A stretch of 64,000 nucleotides of DNA from NCBI RefSeq assembly GCF_002116905.1, contig NZ_CP015118.1:6076001-6140000 (forward strand). Reading direction: 5' to 3'. Below the pieces are notes generated by a model. The model was given only the letters and a program-made list of their open reading frames with translations, did no database searches and was not told the origin of the DNA. The translations under genes and the position numbers were made by a program. This stretch comes from Piscinibacter gummiphilus. GTDB taxonomy: Bacteria; Pseudomonadota; Gammaproteobacteria; Burkholderiales; Burkholderiaceae_C. Shown here in pieces: positions 47,374-54,857 of the stretch; positions within the stretch are counted from its first letter, which is position 1, and each line of letters starts with the position of its first letter.

Positions 47374-47393
47374 CGGGCAAGCGCGATTGCCCG
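47374..47393. promoter_or_regulatory. Inverted repeat in the subtilase/phaM intergenic region
   Basis: CGGGCAA-GCGCGA-TTGCCCG is a perfect 7-bp inverted repeat centred 65 nt before the phaM start in the 188-nt divergent gap. It could be an operator; no regulator can be named. Confidence 0.4.
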
Positions 47394-47447
47394 ACGCGCC
47401 ACCGGGCGGGTACGATGACCCCAGCCCACGCGTCCGCAGGAGACCCC

Positions 47448-48035
47448 ATGTCCGACACCCCCTCTTTCACCAACCTGGTTCCGGGGTTCGACTTCCTGCA
47501 GAACCTCGTCAAGAACGCCGGCTCGGCGATGCCCGCGATGGGCCAGTGGATCGCCCCCACGCTGAACCCCGAGGAACTCGACAAACGCATCGGCGAGCTG
47601 CGCACCGTGCAGTTCTGGCTCGAGCAGAACGCCCGCATGCTGGCCGCCACCATCCAGGCGCTGGAGGTGCAGCGCATGACGCTGTCCACGCTCAAGACCA
47701 TGAACGTGCAGATGGGTGACCTGCGCGATTCGCTGCACGCACGCGCCACCGCCCCCGCACCGGAACCCGCGCCCGAGGCGCCGGCCGCCGAGCCGCCGGC
47801 CCCCGAGAAGAAGTCGAGGGCCAAGGCCAGCGCGCCGGAGCCCGGCGCGTCCATGGTCGACCCGGTGCAGTGGTGGGGCGCGCTCACGAAACAGTTCACC
47901 CAGCTCGCAACCACCGCGATGCAGGAACCGGCCGGCACGCCCGTGGGCGAACCGGCCAAGGCCGCGCCCGCCAAGGCGGCGCGCAAGACGACCTCCGGCG
48001 CCCCGGCGCGCAAGCGCGCGGCGCCGAAGCGCTGA
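47448..48035 (+). CDS. phaM: PhaM-type PHA granule regulatory/phasin-like protein
   Basis: 195 aa. The N-terminal half carries the PhaM core (NPEELDKRIGELRTVQFWLEQN to LEVQRMTLSTL, about 43-90), an amphipathic coiled region. The C-terminal part is Pro/Ala-rich and ends in a lysine/arginine/alanine tail (KAAPAKAARKTTSG) resembling histone H1. In Ralstonia, PhaM activates PHB synthase PhaC1 and ties granules to the nucleoid through such a tail. A ribosome site (AGGAGA) is present. First gene of a plus-strand run; the FIST gene begins 2 nt after its stop. Confidence 0.82.
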   Translation: MSDTPSFTNLVPGFDFLQNLVKNAGSAMPAMGQWIAPTLNPEELDKRIGELRTVQFWLEQNARMLAATIQALEVQRMTLSTLKTMNVQMGDLRDSLHARATAPAPEPAPEAPAAEPPAPEKKSRAKASAPEPGASMVDPVQWWGALTKQFTQLATTAMQEPAGTPVGEPAKAAPAKAARKTTSGAPARKRAAPKR

Positions 48036-48037
48036 CG

Positions 48038-49261
48038 ATGAAACTCTTCGCGCACGCCCACGCCACGCACCCCGACTGGCGCATGGGCCTCGCCCTGGCC
48101 GCCGCCCAGATCGACGCCCAGCGGGCGGACCCGTCCGGCACGCACATCGGCGCGCCCACGCTGGGCTGGGTCTACGTCACCGACCACTACGCGCCCCATG
48201 CGGCCGCACTGCTCGCCGAACTCGGCGAACGCTGGCCGGGGGTCTCATGGGTCGGCGGGGTCGGGGTCGGCGTCTGCGCGAATGGAGCGGAGTACATCGA
48301 CGAACCGGCCCTCGTGCTGATGCTGTCCGACCTGCCGCGCGACCAGTTCCGCGTGTTCTCCGGCGCCCGGCCGCTCGGCGGGTTCCACGCCGCCACCGCG
48401 CAGGTCCATGCCGACCCGTCCACGCCCGACCTCGGCGAACTCATCCACGAGATGAGCCGGCGGGTGGACACCGGCTACCTCTTCGGCGGGCTGCCGTCGT
48501 CGCGCACCCGCAGCGTGCAGGTGGCCGACCGCGTGGTCGAAGGGGGCTTGTCCGGCGTGGCCTTCGGGCCGGGCGTGTCCCTGGTGTCGCGGGTGACGCA
48601 GGGGTGCCAGCCGGTCGGGCCGGTGCGTCACGTGACCGCGTCGGACCGCAACCTCGTGCTGGCCCTGGACGGCGAACCCGCGCTCGACGTGCTGCTGCGC
48701 GACCTGGGCGTCGACGCCTCGGAGCCGCGCGAGGCGCTGTCCCGGCTGCGCGAGACCCTGGTGGGCCTGAGCGACGGGCGTGACGACGCGCTCGCCCGAC
48801 CGGGCCAGTTCGGAACCGACACCCGCGTGCGCCACCTGATCGGCATCGACCCGAAGGCGCGCGGCGTGGCCGTCGCCGACGAGATCGAGGCGGGCATGCA
48901 GCTCGCGTTCTGCCGCCGCGACGTGGAGGCCGCCCGCCGCGACCTCGTGCGCATCTGCAGCGAGATCCGCGAGGAGGTGGAGCCCGAGACGATGCCGCTC
49001 GCCGCGGCCCTCGCGCTGCACGCCGACGCAGCCGAACGCGGCACCCACCCGGCGCGCGGGATCGCCGGTGCGGTGTATGTCAGCTGCACCGGGCGCGGCG
49101 GCCCGCACTTCGGCGCGCCGTCGGCCGAACTGGCGCTGATCCGCCACGCGCTCGGTGACGTCCCGCTCGTGGGCTTCTTCGCCGCCGGCGAGATCGCCCG
49201 CCGCCACCTCTACGGCTACACGGGGGTGCTGACCGTCTTCACGAACGGGGCGCCCGCGTGA
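48038..49261 (+). CDS. FIST-domain protein
   Basis: 407 aa with FIST_N (about 20-230) and FIST_C (about 235-390; GIAGAVYVSCTGRGGPHFG, PLVGFFAAGEIAR). FIST domains occur in signal transduction proteins and are proposed to bind small ligands such as amino acids. Here the protein has no attached output domain. The stop overlaps glcD as GTGA, and phaM ends 2 nt before it, so it is embedded in a phaM-FIST-glcDEF run. A metabolic link is inferred from position only. Confidence 0.87.
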   Translation: MKLFAHAHATHPDWRMGLALAAAQIDAQRADPSGTHIGAPTLGWVYVTDHYAPHAAALLAELGERWPGVSWVGGVGVGVCANGAEYIDEPALVLMLSDLPRDQFRVFSGARPLGGFHAATAQVHADPSTPDLGELIHEMSRRVDTGYLFGGLPSSRTRSVQVADRVVEGGLSGVAFGPGVSLVSRVTQGCQPVGPVRHVTASDRNLVLALDGEPALDVLLRDLGVDASEPREALSRLRETLVGLSDGRDDALARPGQFGTDTRVRHLIGIDPKARGVAVADEIEAGMQLAFCRRDVEAARRDLVRICSEIREEVEPETMPLAAALALHADAAERGTHPARGIAGAVYVSCTGRGGPHFGAPSAELALIRHALGDVPLVGFFAAGEIARRHLYGYTGVLTVFTNGAPA

Positions 49262-50739
49262 CCGCGCCCCCGGCCGACCGCGCGCAGCACCTGGCCCGGG
49301 TGGTCGCGGCGCTCGAGCCCCTGCTGCCCGCCCACGCGCTGCTGTGGCAGCGCGAGGACACGGTGCCGTACGAGTGCGACGGCCTCACCGCCTACCGCCA
49401 GGTGCCGCTCGCCGTGGCCCTGCCCGAGACCGAGGACCAGGTGGCCGCGGTGCTCAAGGCCTGCCACGGGCTCGGCGTGCCGGTCGTGGCACGCGGCGCC
49501 GGCACCGGCCTGAGCGGCGGAGCACTGCCCCATGCGCTCGGGGTCACGCTGAGCCTCGCGCGGTTCAACCGCATCGTCGACGTGGACCCGGTGGCCCGCA
49601 CGGCCGTCGTGCAGTGCGGCGTGCGCAACCTCGCCATCAGCGAGGCGGCCGCGCCCCACGGTCTCTACTACGCACCCGACCCCAGCAGCCAGATCGCCTG
49701 CACCATCGGCGGCAACGTGGCCGAGAACTCCGGCGGCGTGCACTGCCTGAAGTACGGGCTGACACTGCACAACGTGCTGCGCGTGCGCGGCTTCACGGCC
49801 GACGGCGAACTCGTCGAGTTCGGCTCCGGCGCCCTCGACTGCCCGGGCCTCGACCTGCTCACGCTGGTGGTGGGCAGCGAGGGCATGCTCGCGGTGATCA
49901 CCGAGGTCACGGTCAAGCTCGTGCCCCGGCCGGTGGTGGCGCGCTGCATCATGGCGAGCTTCGACGACCTGCGGAAGGCCGGCGCCGCGGTCGCCAACGT
50001 GATCGCCGCCGGCATCATCCCCGCCGGACTCGAGATGATGGACAAGCCGATGACGGCCGCCGTGGAGGACTTCGTCCACGCCGGCTACGACCTCGACGCC
50101 GCAGCCATCCTGCTGTGCGAGAGCGACGGCACGCCCGAGGAGGTGGCCGAGGAGATCGACCGCATGCTCGAGGTGATGATCACCTCCGGCGCCACGCGGG
50201 CCGAGGTGAGCCGGGACGAGGCCCAGCGCCTGCGCTTCTGGAGCGGCCGCAAGAACGCGTTCCCGGCCAGCGGGCGCATGAGCCCCGACTACATGTGCAT
50301 GGACTCCACCATCCCGCGGCACCGCCTGGCCGACATGCTGCAGGCCATCGCCGGCATGGAGACGAAGTACGGGCTGCGCTGCGCCAACGTGTTCCACGCG
50401 GGCGACGGCAACCTGCACCCGCTGATCCTGTACGACGCGAACGACCCCGACCAGCTGCACCGCTGCGAGCTGTTCGGCGCCGACATCCTCGAGACCAGCG
50501 TCGCGATGGGCGGCACGGTCACCGGCGAACACGGCGTCGGGGTGGAGAAGCTCTCGTCGATGTGCGTGCAGTTCTCCCCCGCCGAGCGGGAGCGCATGCT
50601 CGCGCTGAAGCACGCGTTCGACCCCGAGGGCCTGCTGAACCCCGGCAAGGTCATCCCCACGCTGAACCGCTGCGCCGAGTACGGGAAGATGCACGTGCGC
50701 CGCGGCCTGCTGGCGTTCGCCGAGATTCCCCGCTTCTGA
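49258..50739 (+). CDS. glcD: Glycolate oxidase FAD subunit GlcD
   Basis: 493 aa. FAD-binding (PCMH) domain with VVARGAGTGLSGGA and SSQIACTIGGNVAENSGG, a FAD-oxidase C-domain with HAGDGNLHP and TGEHGVGVEK. Length and motifs match GlcD, which oxidises glycolate to glyoxylate with GlcE and GlcF. Start GTG 49258 overlaps the FIST stop. No GlcC regulator is adjacent. Confidence 0.95.
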   Translation: MTAPPADRAQHLARVVAALEPLLPAHALLWQREDTVPYECDGLTAYRQVPLAVALPETEDQVAAVLKACHGLGVPVVARGAGTGLSGGALPHALGVTLSLARFNRIVDVDPVARTAVVQCGVRNLAISEAAAPHGLYYAPDPSSQIACTIGGNVAENSGGVHCLKYGLTLHNVLRVRGFTADGELVEFGSGALDCPGLDLLTLVVGSEGMLAVITEVTVKLVPRPVVARCIMASFDDLRKAGAAVANVIAAGIIPAGLEMMDKPMTAAVEDFVHAGYDLDAAAILLCESDGTPEEVAEEIDRMLEVMITSGATRAEVSRDEAQRLRFWSGRKNAFPASGRMSPDYMCMDSTIPRHRLADMLQAIAGMETKYGLRCANVFHAGDGNLHPLILYDANDPDQLHRCELFGADILETSVAMGGTVTGEHGVGVEKLSSMCVQFSPAERERMLALKHAFDPEGLLNPGKVIPTLNRCAEYGKMHVRRGLLAFAEIPRF

Positions 50740-50741
50740 CC

Positions 50742-51842
50742 GTGCCGATCTCCCCCGAACTCTCCACCCTGGTCGACCGCGTGCGCGCTGCCCACGCGGA
50801 CCGCACGCCCCTCGAGGTGCGCGGCGGCGGCACCAAGGCCTTCTACGGCGAAACCCCGTCGGGCCGGGTGCTCGACACCCGTGCGCACACGGGCATCGTG
50901 AGCTACCAGCCCACCGAACTCGTCGTGACCGTCGCCTCGGGCACGCGCCTGGCCGAGCTGGAAGCCACACTCGCCGAGAAGGGGCAGGGCCTCGCGTTCG
51001 AGCCGCCGGTGTTCGGGCCGGAGGCCACGGTGGGCGGCATGCTCGCGGCCGGCCTGTCGGGCCCGGCCCGGGCGTCGATGGGCGCGGTGCGCGACCACGT
51101 GCTCGGCGCCACGCTGCTCGACGGCAGCGGCGAACTCCTGCAGTTCGGCGGCGAGGTGATGAAGAATGTGGCGGGCTACGACGTCTCGCGGGTGCTGGCC
51201 GGGTCGCTCGGCACCCTGGGCGTCGTGATCGACGTCTCGCTCAAGGTGCTGCCGCTCGCGCCGGCCACCGCCACCGTGCGCTTCGCGATGGACGAGGCCA
51301 CGGCCCTCGCGCGGCTGAATGAATGGGGCGGCCGGCCGCTGCCGCTCAATGCCAGCGCCTGGTGGGACGGCACGCTGCTGCTGCGCCTGCGCGGCGCGAT
51401 GGCGGCAGTGCGCGCGGCCATCGCCCTGTTCAAGGACGCGGGCGGCGAGGTGCTCGAGGCGGGGGCCGGTGCGCCGTTCTGGGACGGGTTGCGCCACCAG
51501 ACCGACGAGTTCTTCGCGAAGGCCCTGCTGGCGGTGGACCGGGGCGTGCCGCTGTGGCGGGTGTCCGTGCCGCAGACGGCGGCGCCGCTCGGGTTCTCCG
51601 GCGAGCAGCTGATCGAATGGCACGGCGGCCAGCGCTGGTGGTGCACCGCCACGCCGCCGGCCCAGGTGCGCCGCGCGGCCGCGGCCGCGGGTGGCCACGC
51701 CACGCTGTTCCGGGCGAAGGACAAGTCGCCCGGCGTGTTCACGCCGCTGTCGCCCGGGCTCGCCGCCATCCACCGGCGCATGAAACAGTCGTTCGACCCG
51801 GCCGGGATCTTCAATCCCGGGCGCCTGTACCCCGACCTCTAG
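50742..51842 (+). CDS. glcE: Glycolate oxidase subunit GlcE
   Basis: 366 aa. A second, smaller FAD-binding subunit: RGGGTKAFYG, EATVGGMLAAGLSGPARA, KNVAGYDVSRVLAGSLGTLG, and a short C-domain ending FDPAGIFNPGRLYPDL. Start GTG 50742, two nt after the glcD stop. Works in complex with GlcD and GlcF. Confidence 0.95.
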   Translation: MPISPELSTLVDRVRAAHADRTPLEVRGGGTKAFYGETPSGRVLDTRAHTGIVSYQPTELVVTVASGTRLAELEATLAEKGQGLAFEPPVFGPEATVGGMLAAGLSGPARASMGAVRDHVLGATLLDGSGELLQFGGEVMKNVAGYDVSRVLAGSLGTLGVVIDVSLKVLPLAPATATVRFAMDEATALARLNEWGGRPLPLNASAWWDGTLLLRLRGAMAAVRAAIALFKDAGGEVLEAGAGAPFWDGLRHQTDEFFAKALLAVDRGVPLWRVSVPQTAAPLGFSGEQLIEWHGGQRWWCTATPPAQVRRAAAAAGGHATLFRAKDKSPGVFTPLSPGLAAIHRRMKQSFDPAGIFNPGRLYPDL

Positions 51843-51845
51843 ATC

Positions 51846-53090
51846 ATGCAGATCCACCTGTCCCCCGAGTTCCAGGGCACGGCCGAAGGCCGCGAGGCCG
51901 AGTCCATCGTCCGCAACTGCGTGCACTGCGGCTTCTGCACGGCCACCTGTCCCACCTACCAGCTGCTGGGCGACGAACTCGACGGCCCGCGTGGGCGCAT
52001 CTACCTGATCAAGCAGGTGCTGGAGGGCGAACCGGTTTCGGCCGGCACCCAGCAGCACCTCGACCGCTGCCTGACCTGCCGCAACTGCGAGACCACCTGT
52101 CCGTCCGGCGTGCAGTACGGGAACCTGGTGGAGATCGGCCGGCAGGTGGTCGACCGGAAGGTGCCCCGGCCGGCGCGCGAGCGGGCGGTCCGGTGGCTGC
52201 TGAAGGAAGGCCTGACGTCGCGGTGGTTCGGGCCCGCGCTGCGCCTGGGCCGGGCGGTGCGCCCGCTGCTGCCCGAGGTGCTGCGGAACAAGGTGCCCGC
52301 CGCCGCCACGCCGGCCGGGCGCTGGCCCACGCGCGCCCACCCGCGCAAGGTGCTGCTGCTGGCCGGCTGCGTGCAGCCCGCGATGGCCCCGAACATCCAC
52401 GGCGCCACGGCCCGGGTGCTCGACATGGCGGGCATCCAGTCGCTCGTCGCGCCGAAGGCGGGCTGCTGCGGCGCCATCCGCTCGCACCTCGGCGACACGG
52501 CCGGCGGGCTCGACGACATGCGCCGCAACATCGACGCCTGGTGGCCCCTGATCGACCAGGTCGAGGCGATCGTGATGAACGCGTCCGGGTGCGGGCTCAC
52601 GGTGAAGGAGTACGGCCACGCGCTGGCCGGCGACCCGGCCTACGCCGACAAGGCCCGGCGCATCGCCGCGAAGACCCGCGACCTGAGCGAATTGCTGCCC
52701 GACCTGGTCCCGAAACTGAAGCCCCGGCTGCGCCAGGCGGCGTTGCGCCACTTCGTGTTCCACCCGCCCTGCACGCTGCAGCACGGGCAGCGGCTGCGGG
52801 GTGGCGTCGAAGCCCACATGCGGGAAATGGGTTTTAACGTGGACGTCGCACGGCAGGAGCCTCATCTCTGCTGCGGCTCCGCCGGCACCTATTCGGTGCT
52901 CCAGCCCGAACTGGCACTGAAACTGCGCGACCGGAAGCTTCAGCAGCTGGAGGCGAGCGGGCCGCAGGCGCTGCTGTCGGCGAACGTCGGATGCATCACC
53001 CACCTCCAGGGAGGCACCCATTTGCCGGTGCTGCACTGGGTGGAAGCGCTCGATGAAGCCCTGTTCAGGGTTTCCCCGCCTGGACCGTGA
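51846..53090 (+). CDS. glcF: Glycolate oxidase iron-sulphur subunit GlcF
   Basis: 414 aa. Two 4Fe-4S motifs (CVHCGFCTATCP and CLTCRNCETTCP) near the N-terminus and two CCG domains with KAGCCGA and HLCCGSAGTY. It passes electrons from GlcDE to the quinone pool at the membrane. Starts 3 nt after glcE. Last gene of the cluster; 184 nt of non-coding sequence follow before the porin. Confidence 0.95.
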   Translation: MQIHLSPEFQGTAEGREAESIVRNCVHCGFCTATCPTYQLLGDELDGPRGRIYLIKQVLEGEPVSAGTQQHLDRCLTCRNCETTCPSGVQYGNLVEIGRQVVDRKVPRPARERAVRWLLKEGLTSRWFGPALRLGRAVRPLLPEVLRNKVPAAATPAGRWPTRAHPRKVLLLAGCVQPAMAPNIHGATARVLDMAGIQSLVAPKAGCCGAIRSHLGDTAGGLDDMRRNIDAWWPLIDQVEAIVMNASGCGLTVKEYGHALAGDPAYADKARRIAAKTRDLSELLPDLVPKLKPRLRQAALRHFVFHPPCTLQHGQRLRGGVEAHMREMGFNVDVARQEPHLCCGSAGTYSVLQPELALKLRDRKLQQLEASGPQALLSANVGCITHLQGGTHLPVLHWVEALDEALFRVSPPGP

Positions 53091-53274
53091 CTCACTGATG
53101 ACGTCAAGCCGAGTGTCGCATCACGCCAACGGTGACGCACCGATATCGTGACACGGCATTCAAGCTGCGCTCCAATGCGTTCTGTCGTGCTGTGAGGCAA
53201 CCTCTTGCAACACGCCCTCCGGCCCCATCGATCATGGAAAGCCGATTGACCTCAAATAAGTTGGAATGCACACC

Positions 53275-54303
53275 ATGAAAAAATCTCTGCTCGCACTTGC
53301 CGCGATCGCCGCTGTCAGCGGTTCCGCATTCGCTCAATCGTCGGTCACGATGTACGGCCAGATCGACCAAGGCGTCGGTCAACAATCTGAAACCGTCAAG
53401 AACCGCGAAGTTCTGGCCGGCTCGGCCAACCGCCTCGGCTTCCGCGGCGTGGAAGACCTCGGTGGCGGCCTGAAGGCCTTCTTCGAGTTCCAACACCGCT
53501 TCAGCGCCGACACCGGCGTTGCCAACTCCACGTTCTGGGATGGCAAGTCGTTCGTCGGCCTGCAAACCGCCTTCGGCAACGTGTACCTGGGCCGTGAGGA
53601 CAACCCGGCTTACGCCCTGTCGCAATCCGCTGGTGACCCGTGGGGCACGGACACGGTGGCTCAGAACACCACGATCCTGAACGGCCGTGGCATCGGCACG
53701 AACCGCTACGCCAACTCGGTGAACTACCGTGGCACGTTCGGTGGCTTCACCGTCGGCGCCCAGATCGCCGAAGCTGACGGCTCCAAGCGTCAATCGACCG
53801 GTGAAGACCGTCCGTGGTCTGTCGCTGGCGTCTACACCGGCGGCCCGATCACCATCGGCTTCGGCTACGAAGACCCGGCCAACACCGACGCCTACTGGGC
53901 CACGGTCAACGGCGCCTGGGACTTCAAGGTCGTCAAGCTGATCGGCCTGTACGGCTGGGGCGAAACCGGCGTCGGCACCCCGACCCAAACCGGCGGCAAC
54001 GTCGGTGGCGGCACGTCCCTCACCACCGTCAACAACGAGCGCAAGGCCTACATCATCGGCCTGACCGCCCCGATCGGCAACGGCGAGCTGAAGGCTTCGT
54101 ACGGCCAGCTCGACAACAAGAACAAGGTCACGGGCGTGAAGTCGAAGCTCGACAAGCAATTCGGCCTGGGCTACCACTACGCCCTGTCGAAGCGCACGAC
54201 GATCTACGCTGACTACGTCAACGAAGGCAACGACGCCGTCAAGGCCGCTGGCAGCAACCTGGAAAAGAACGGCTACGACTTCGGCATCAAGCACAAGTTC
54301 TAA
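53275..54303 (+). CDS. General gram-negative porin
   Basis: 342 aa. Signal peptide MKKSLLALAAIAAVSGSAFAQ, then a 16-strand porin pattern: SSVTMYGQIDQGV at the start, SRxxFRG-type RLGFRGVEDLGGGLKAFFEFQ, and the C-terminal strand ending in phenylalanine (DFGIKHKF). ATG 53275 is preferred over 53266, as it opens the canonical signal peptide and follows GGA. Codon use is more biased and less GC-rich than neighbours, as expected of a very highly expressed gene. Trimeric outer-membrane diffusion channel. Confidence 0.95.
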   Translation: MKKSLLALAAIAAVSGSAFAQSSVTMYGQIDQGVGQQSETVKNREVLAGSANRLGFRGVEDLGGGLKAFFEFQHRFSADTGVANSTFWDGKSFVGLQTAFGNVYLGREDNPAYALSQSAGDPWGTDTVAQNTTILNGRGIGTNRYANSVNYRGTFGGFTVGAQIAEADGSKRQSTGEDRPWSVAGVYTGGPITIGFGYEDPANTDAYWATVNGAWDFKVVKLIGLYGWGETGVGTPTQTGGNVGGGTSLTTVNNERKAYIIGLTAPIGNGELKASYGQLDNKNKVTGVKSKLDKQFGLGYHYALSKRTTIYADYVNEGNDAVKAAGSNLEKNGYDFGIKHKF

Positions 54304-54316
54304 GCTGGTCTTTCCT

Positions 54317-54385
54317 CGAGCCGCCCTGGCGGCTCGCGGTTGACGATGAACGCACGCCCGGGCAACCGGTCGTGCGTTTTTTCTT
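54317..54385 (+). terminator. Double hairpin terminator of the porin gene
   Basis: A first perfect hairpin (CGAGCCGCC / GGCGGCTCG, 54317-54336) is followed by AACGCACG...CGTGCGTT (54349-54378) running into a T-rich tract (54377-54385). The second is a strong Rho-independent terminator for the porin. Confidence 0.88.
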
Positions 54386-54398
54386 GCCCGCTCGCCGT

Positions 54399-54728
54399 TC
54401 AGGTCGCCATCTGTCGGCAGGCCTCGGCGCAGCGGCGACACGCCTCGGCGCATCGCTGGCAATGGTCCGCCGCATGGCGACCGCATTCCTGGCCGCACGC
54501 CTCGCACACCCGGGCGCACACCACGCACAGCGCCGGTGCGGACTCGCTGCCCCGCGCCAGGAAACCGGCCACCGTCTGGCACAGCGCGGCGCAGTCCATG
54601 TCGAGGGCGATGCAGCCCGCCATCATCTTCACGTCGGACTCCCCGAGGCAGGCCGCCGCGCAATGGTGGCAAGCGGTGGCGCAGGCGTTGCAGGCCTCGA
54701 GGCACGCCTGGTGGGTTTCACGGGACAT
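54399..54728 (-). CDS. Csp3-like four-helix copper-storage protein
   Basis: 109 aa, with 19 cysteines lining four helices in CxxxC and CxxC spacings (for example CLEACNACATACHHCAAAC). This is the DUF326/Csp family, whose tetramers store many Cu(I) ions in the bundle core. No signal peptide, so cytosolic, as in Csp3. ATG 54728 follows AAGGAG; the longer in-frame ORF is not favoured. No copper exporter, CueR or oxidase gene is adjacent. Confidence 0.9.
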   Translation of the reverse strand: MSRETHQACLEACNACATACHHCAAACLGESDVKMMAGCIALDMDCAALCQTVAGFLARGSESAPALCVVCARVCEACGQECGRHAADHCQRCAEACRRCAEACRQMAT

Positions 54729-54798
54729 GGCGAATCTCCTTTTCCCTTTTGCCGGCGGATCCCGGTACGGGTCGTCGGGCAATCGGCGTGCGCAGACG

Positions 54799-54830
54799 AA
54801 AAAAAGCGGCCCGGTTGCCCGGGCCGCTTT
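54799..54830 (-). terminator. Rho-independent terminator of the beta-helix lipoprotein gene
   Basis: On the minus strand AAAGCGGCCCGG and CCGGGCCGCTTT form a 12-bp stem with 4-nt loop, followed by a run of Ts, 28 nt past the stop at 54858. Confidence 0.88.
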
Positions 54831-54857
54831 GCTGTCGGCGTGTGAACAGGGTGTCGA

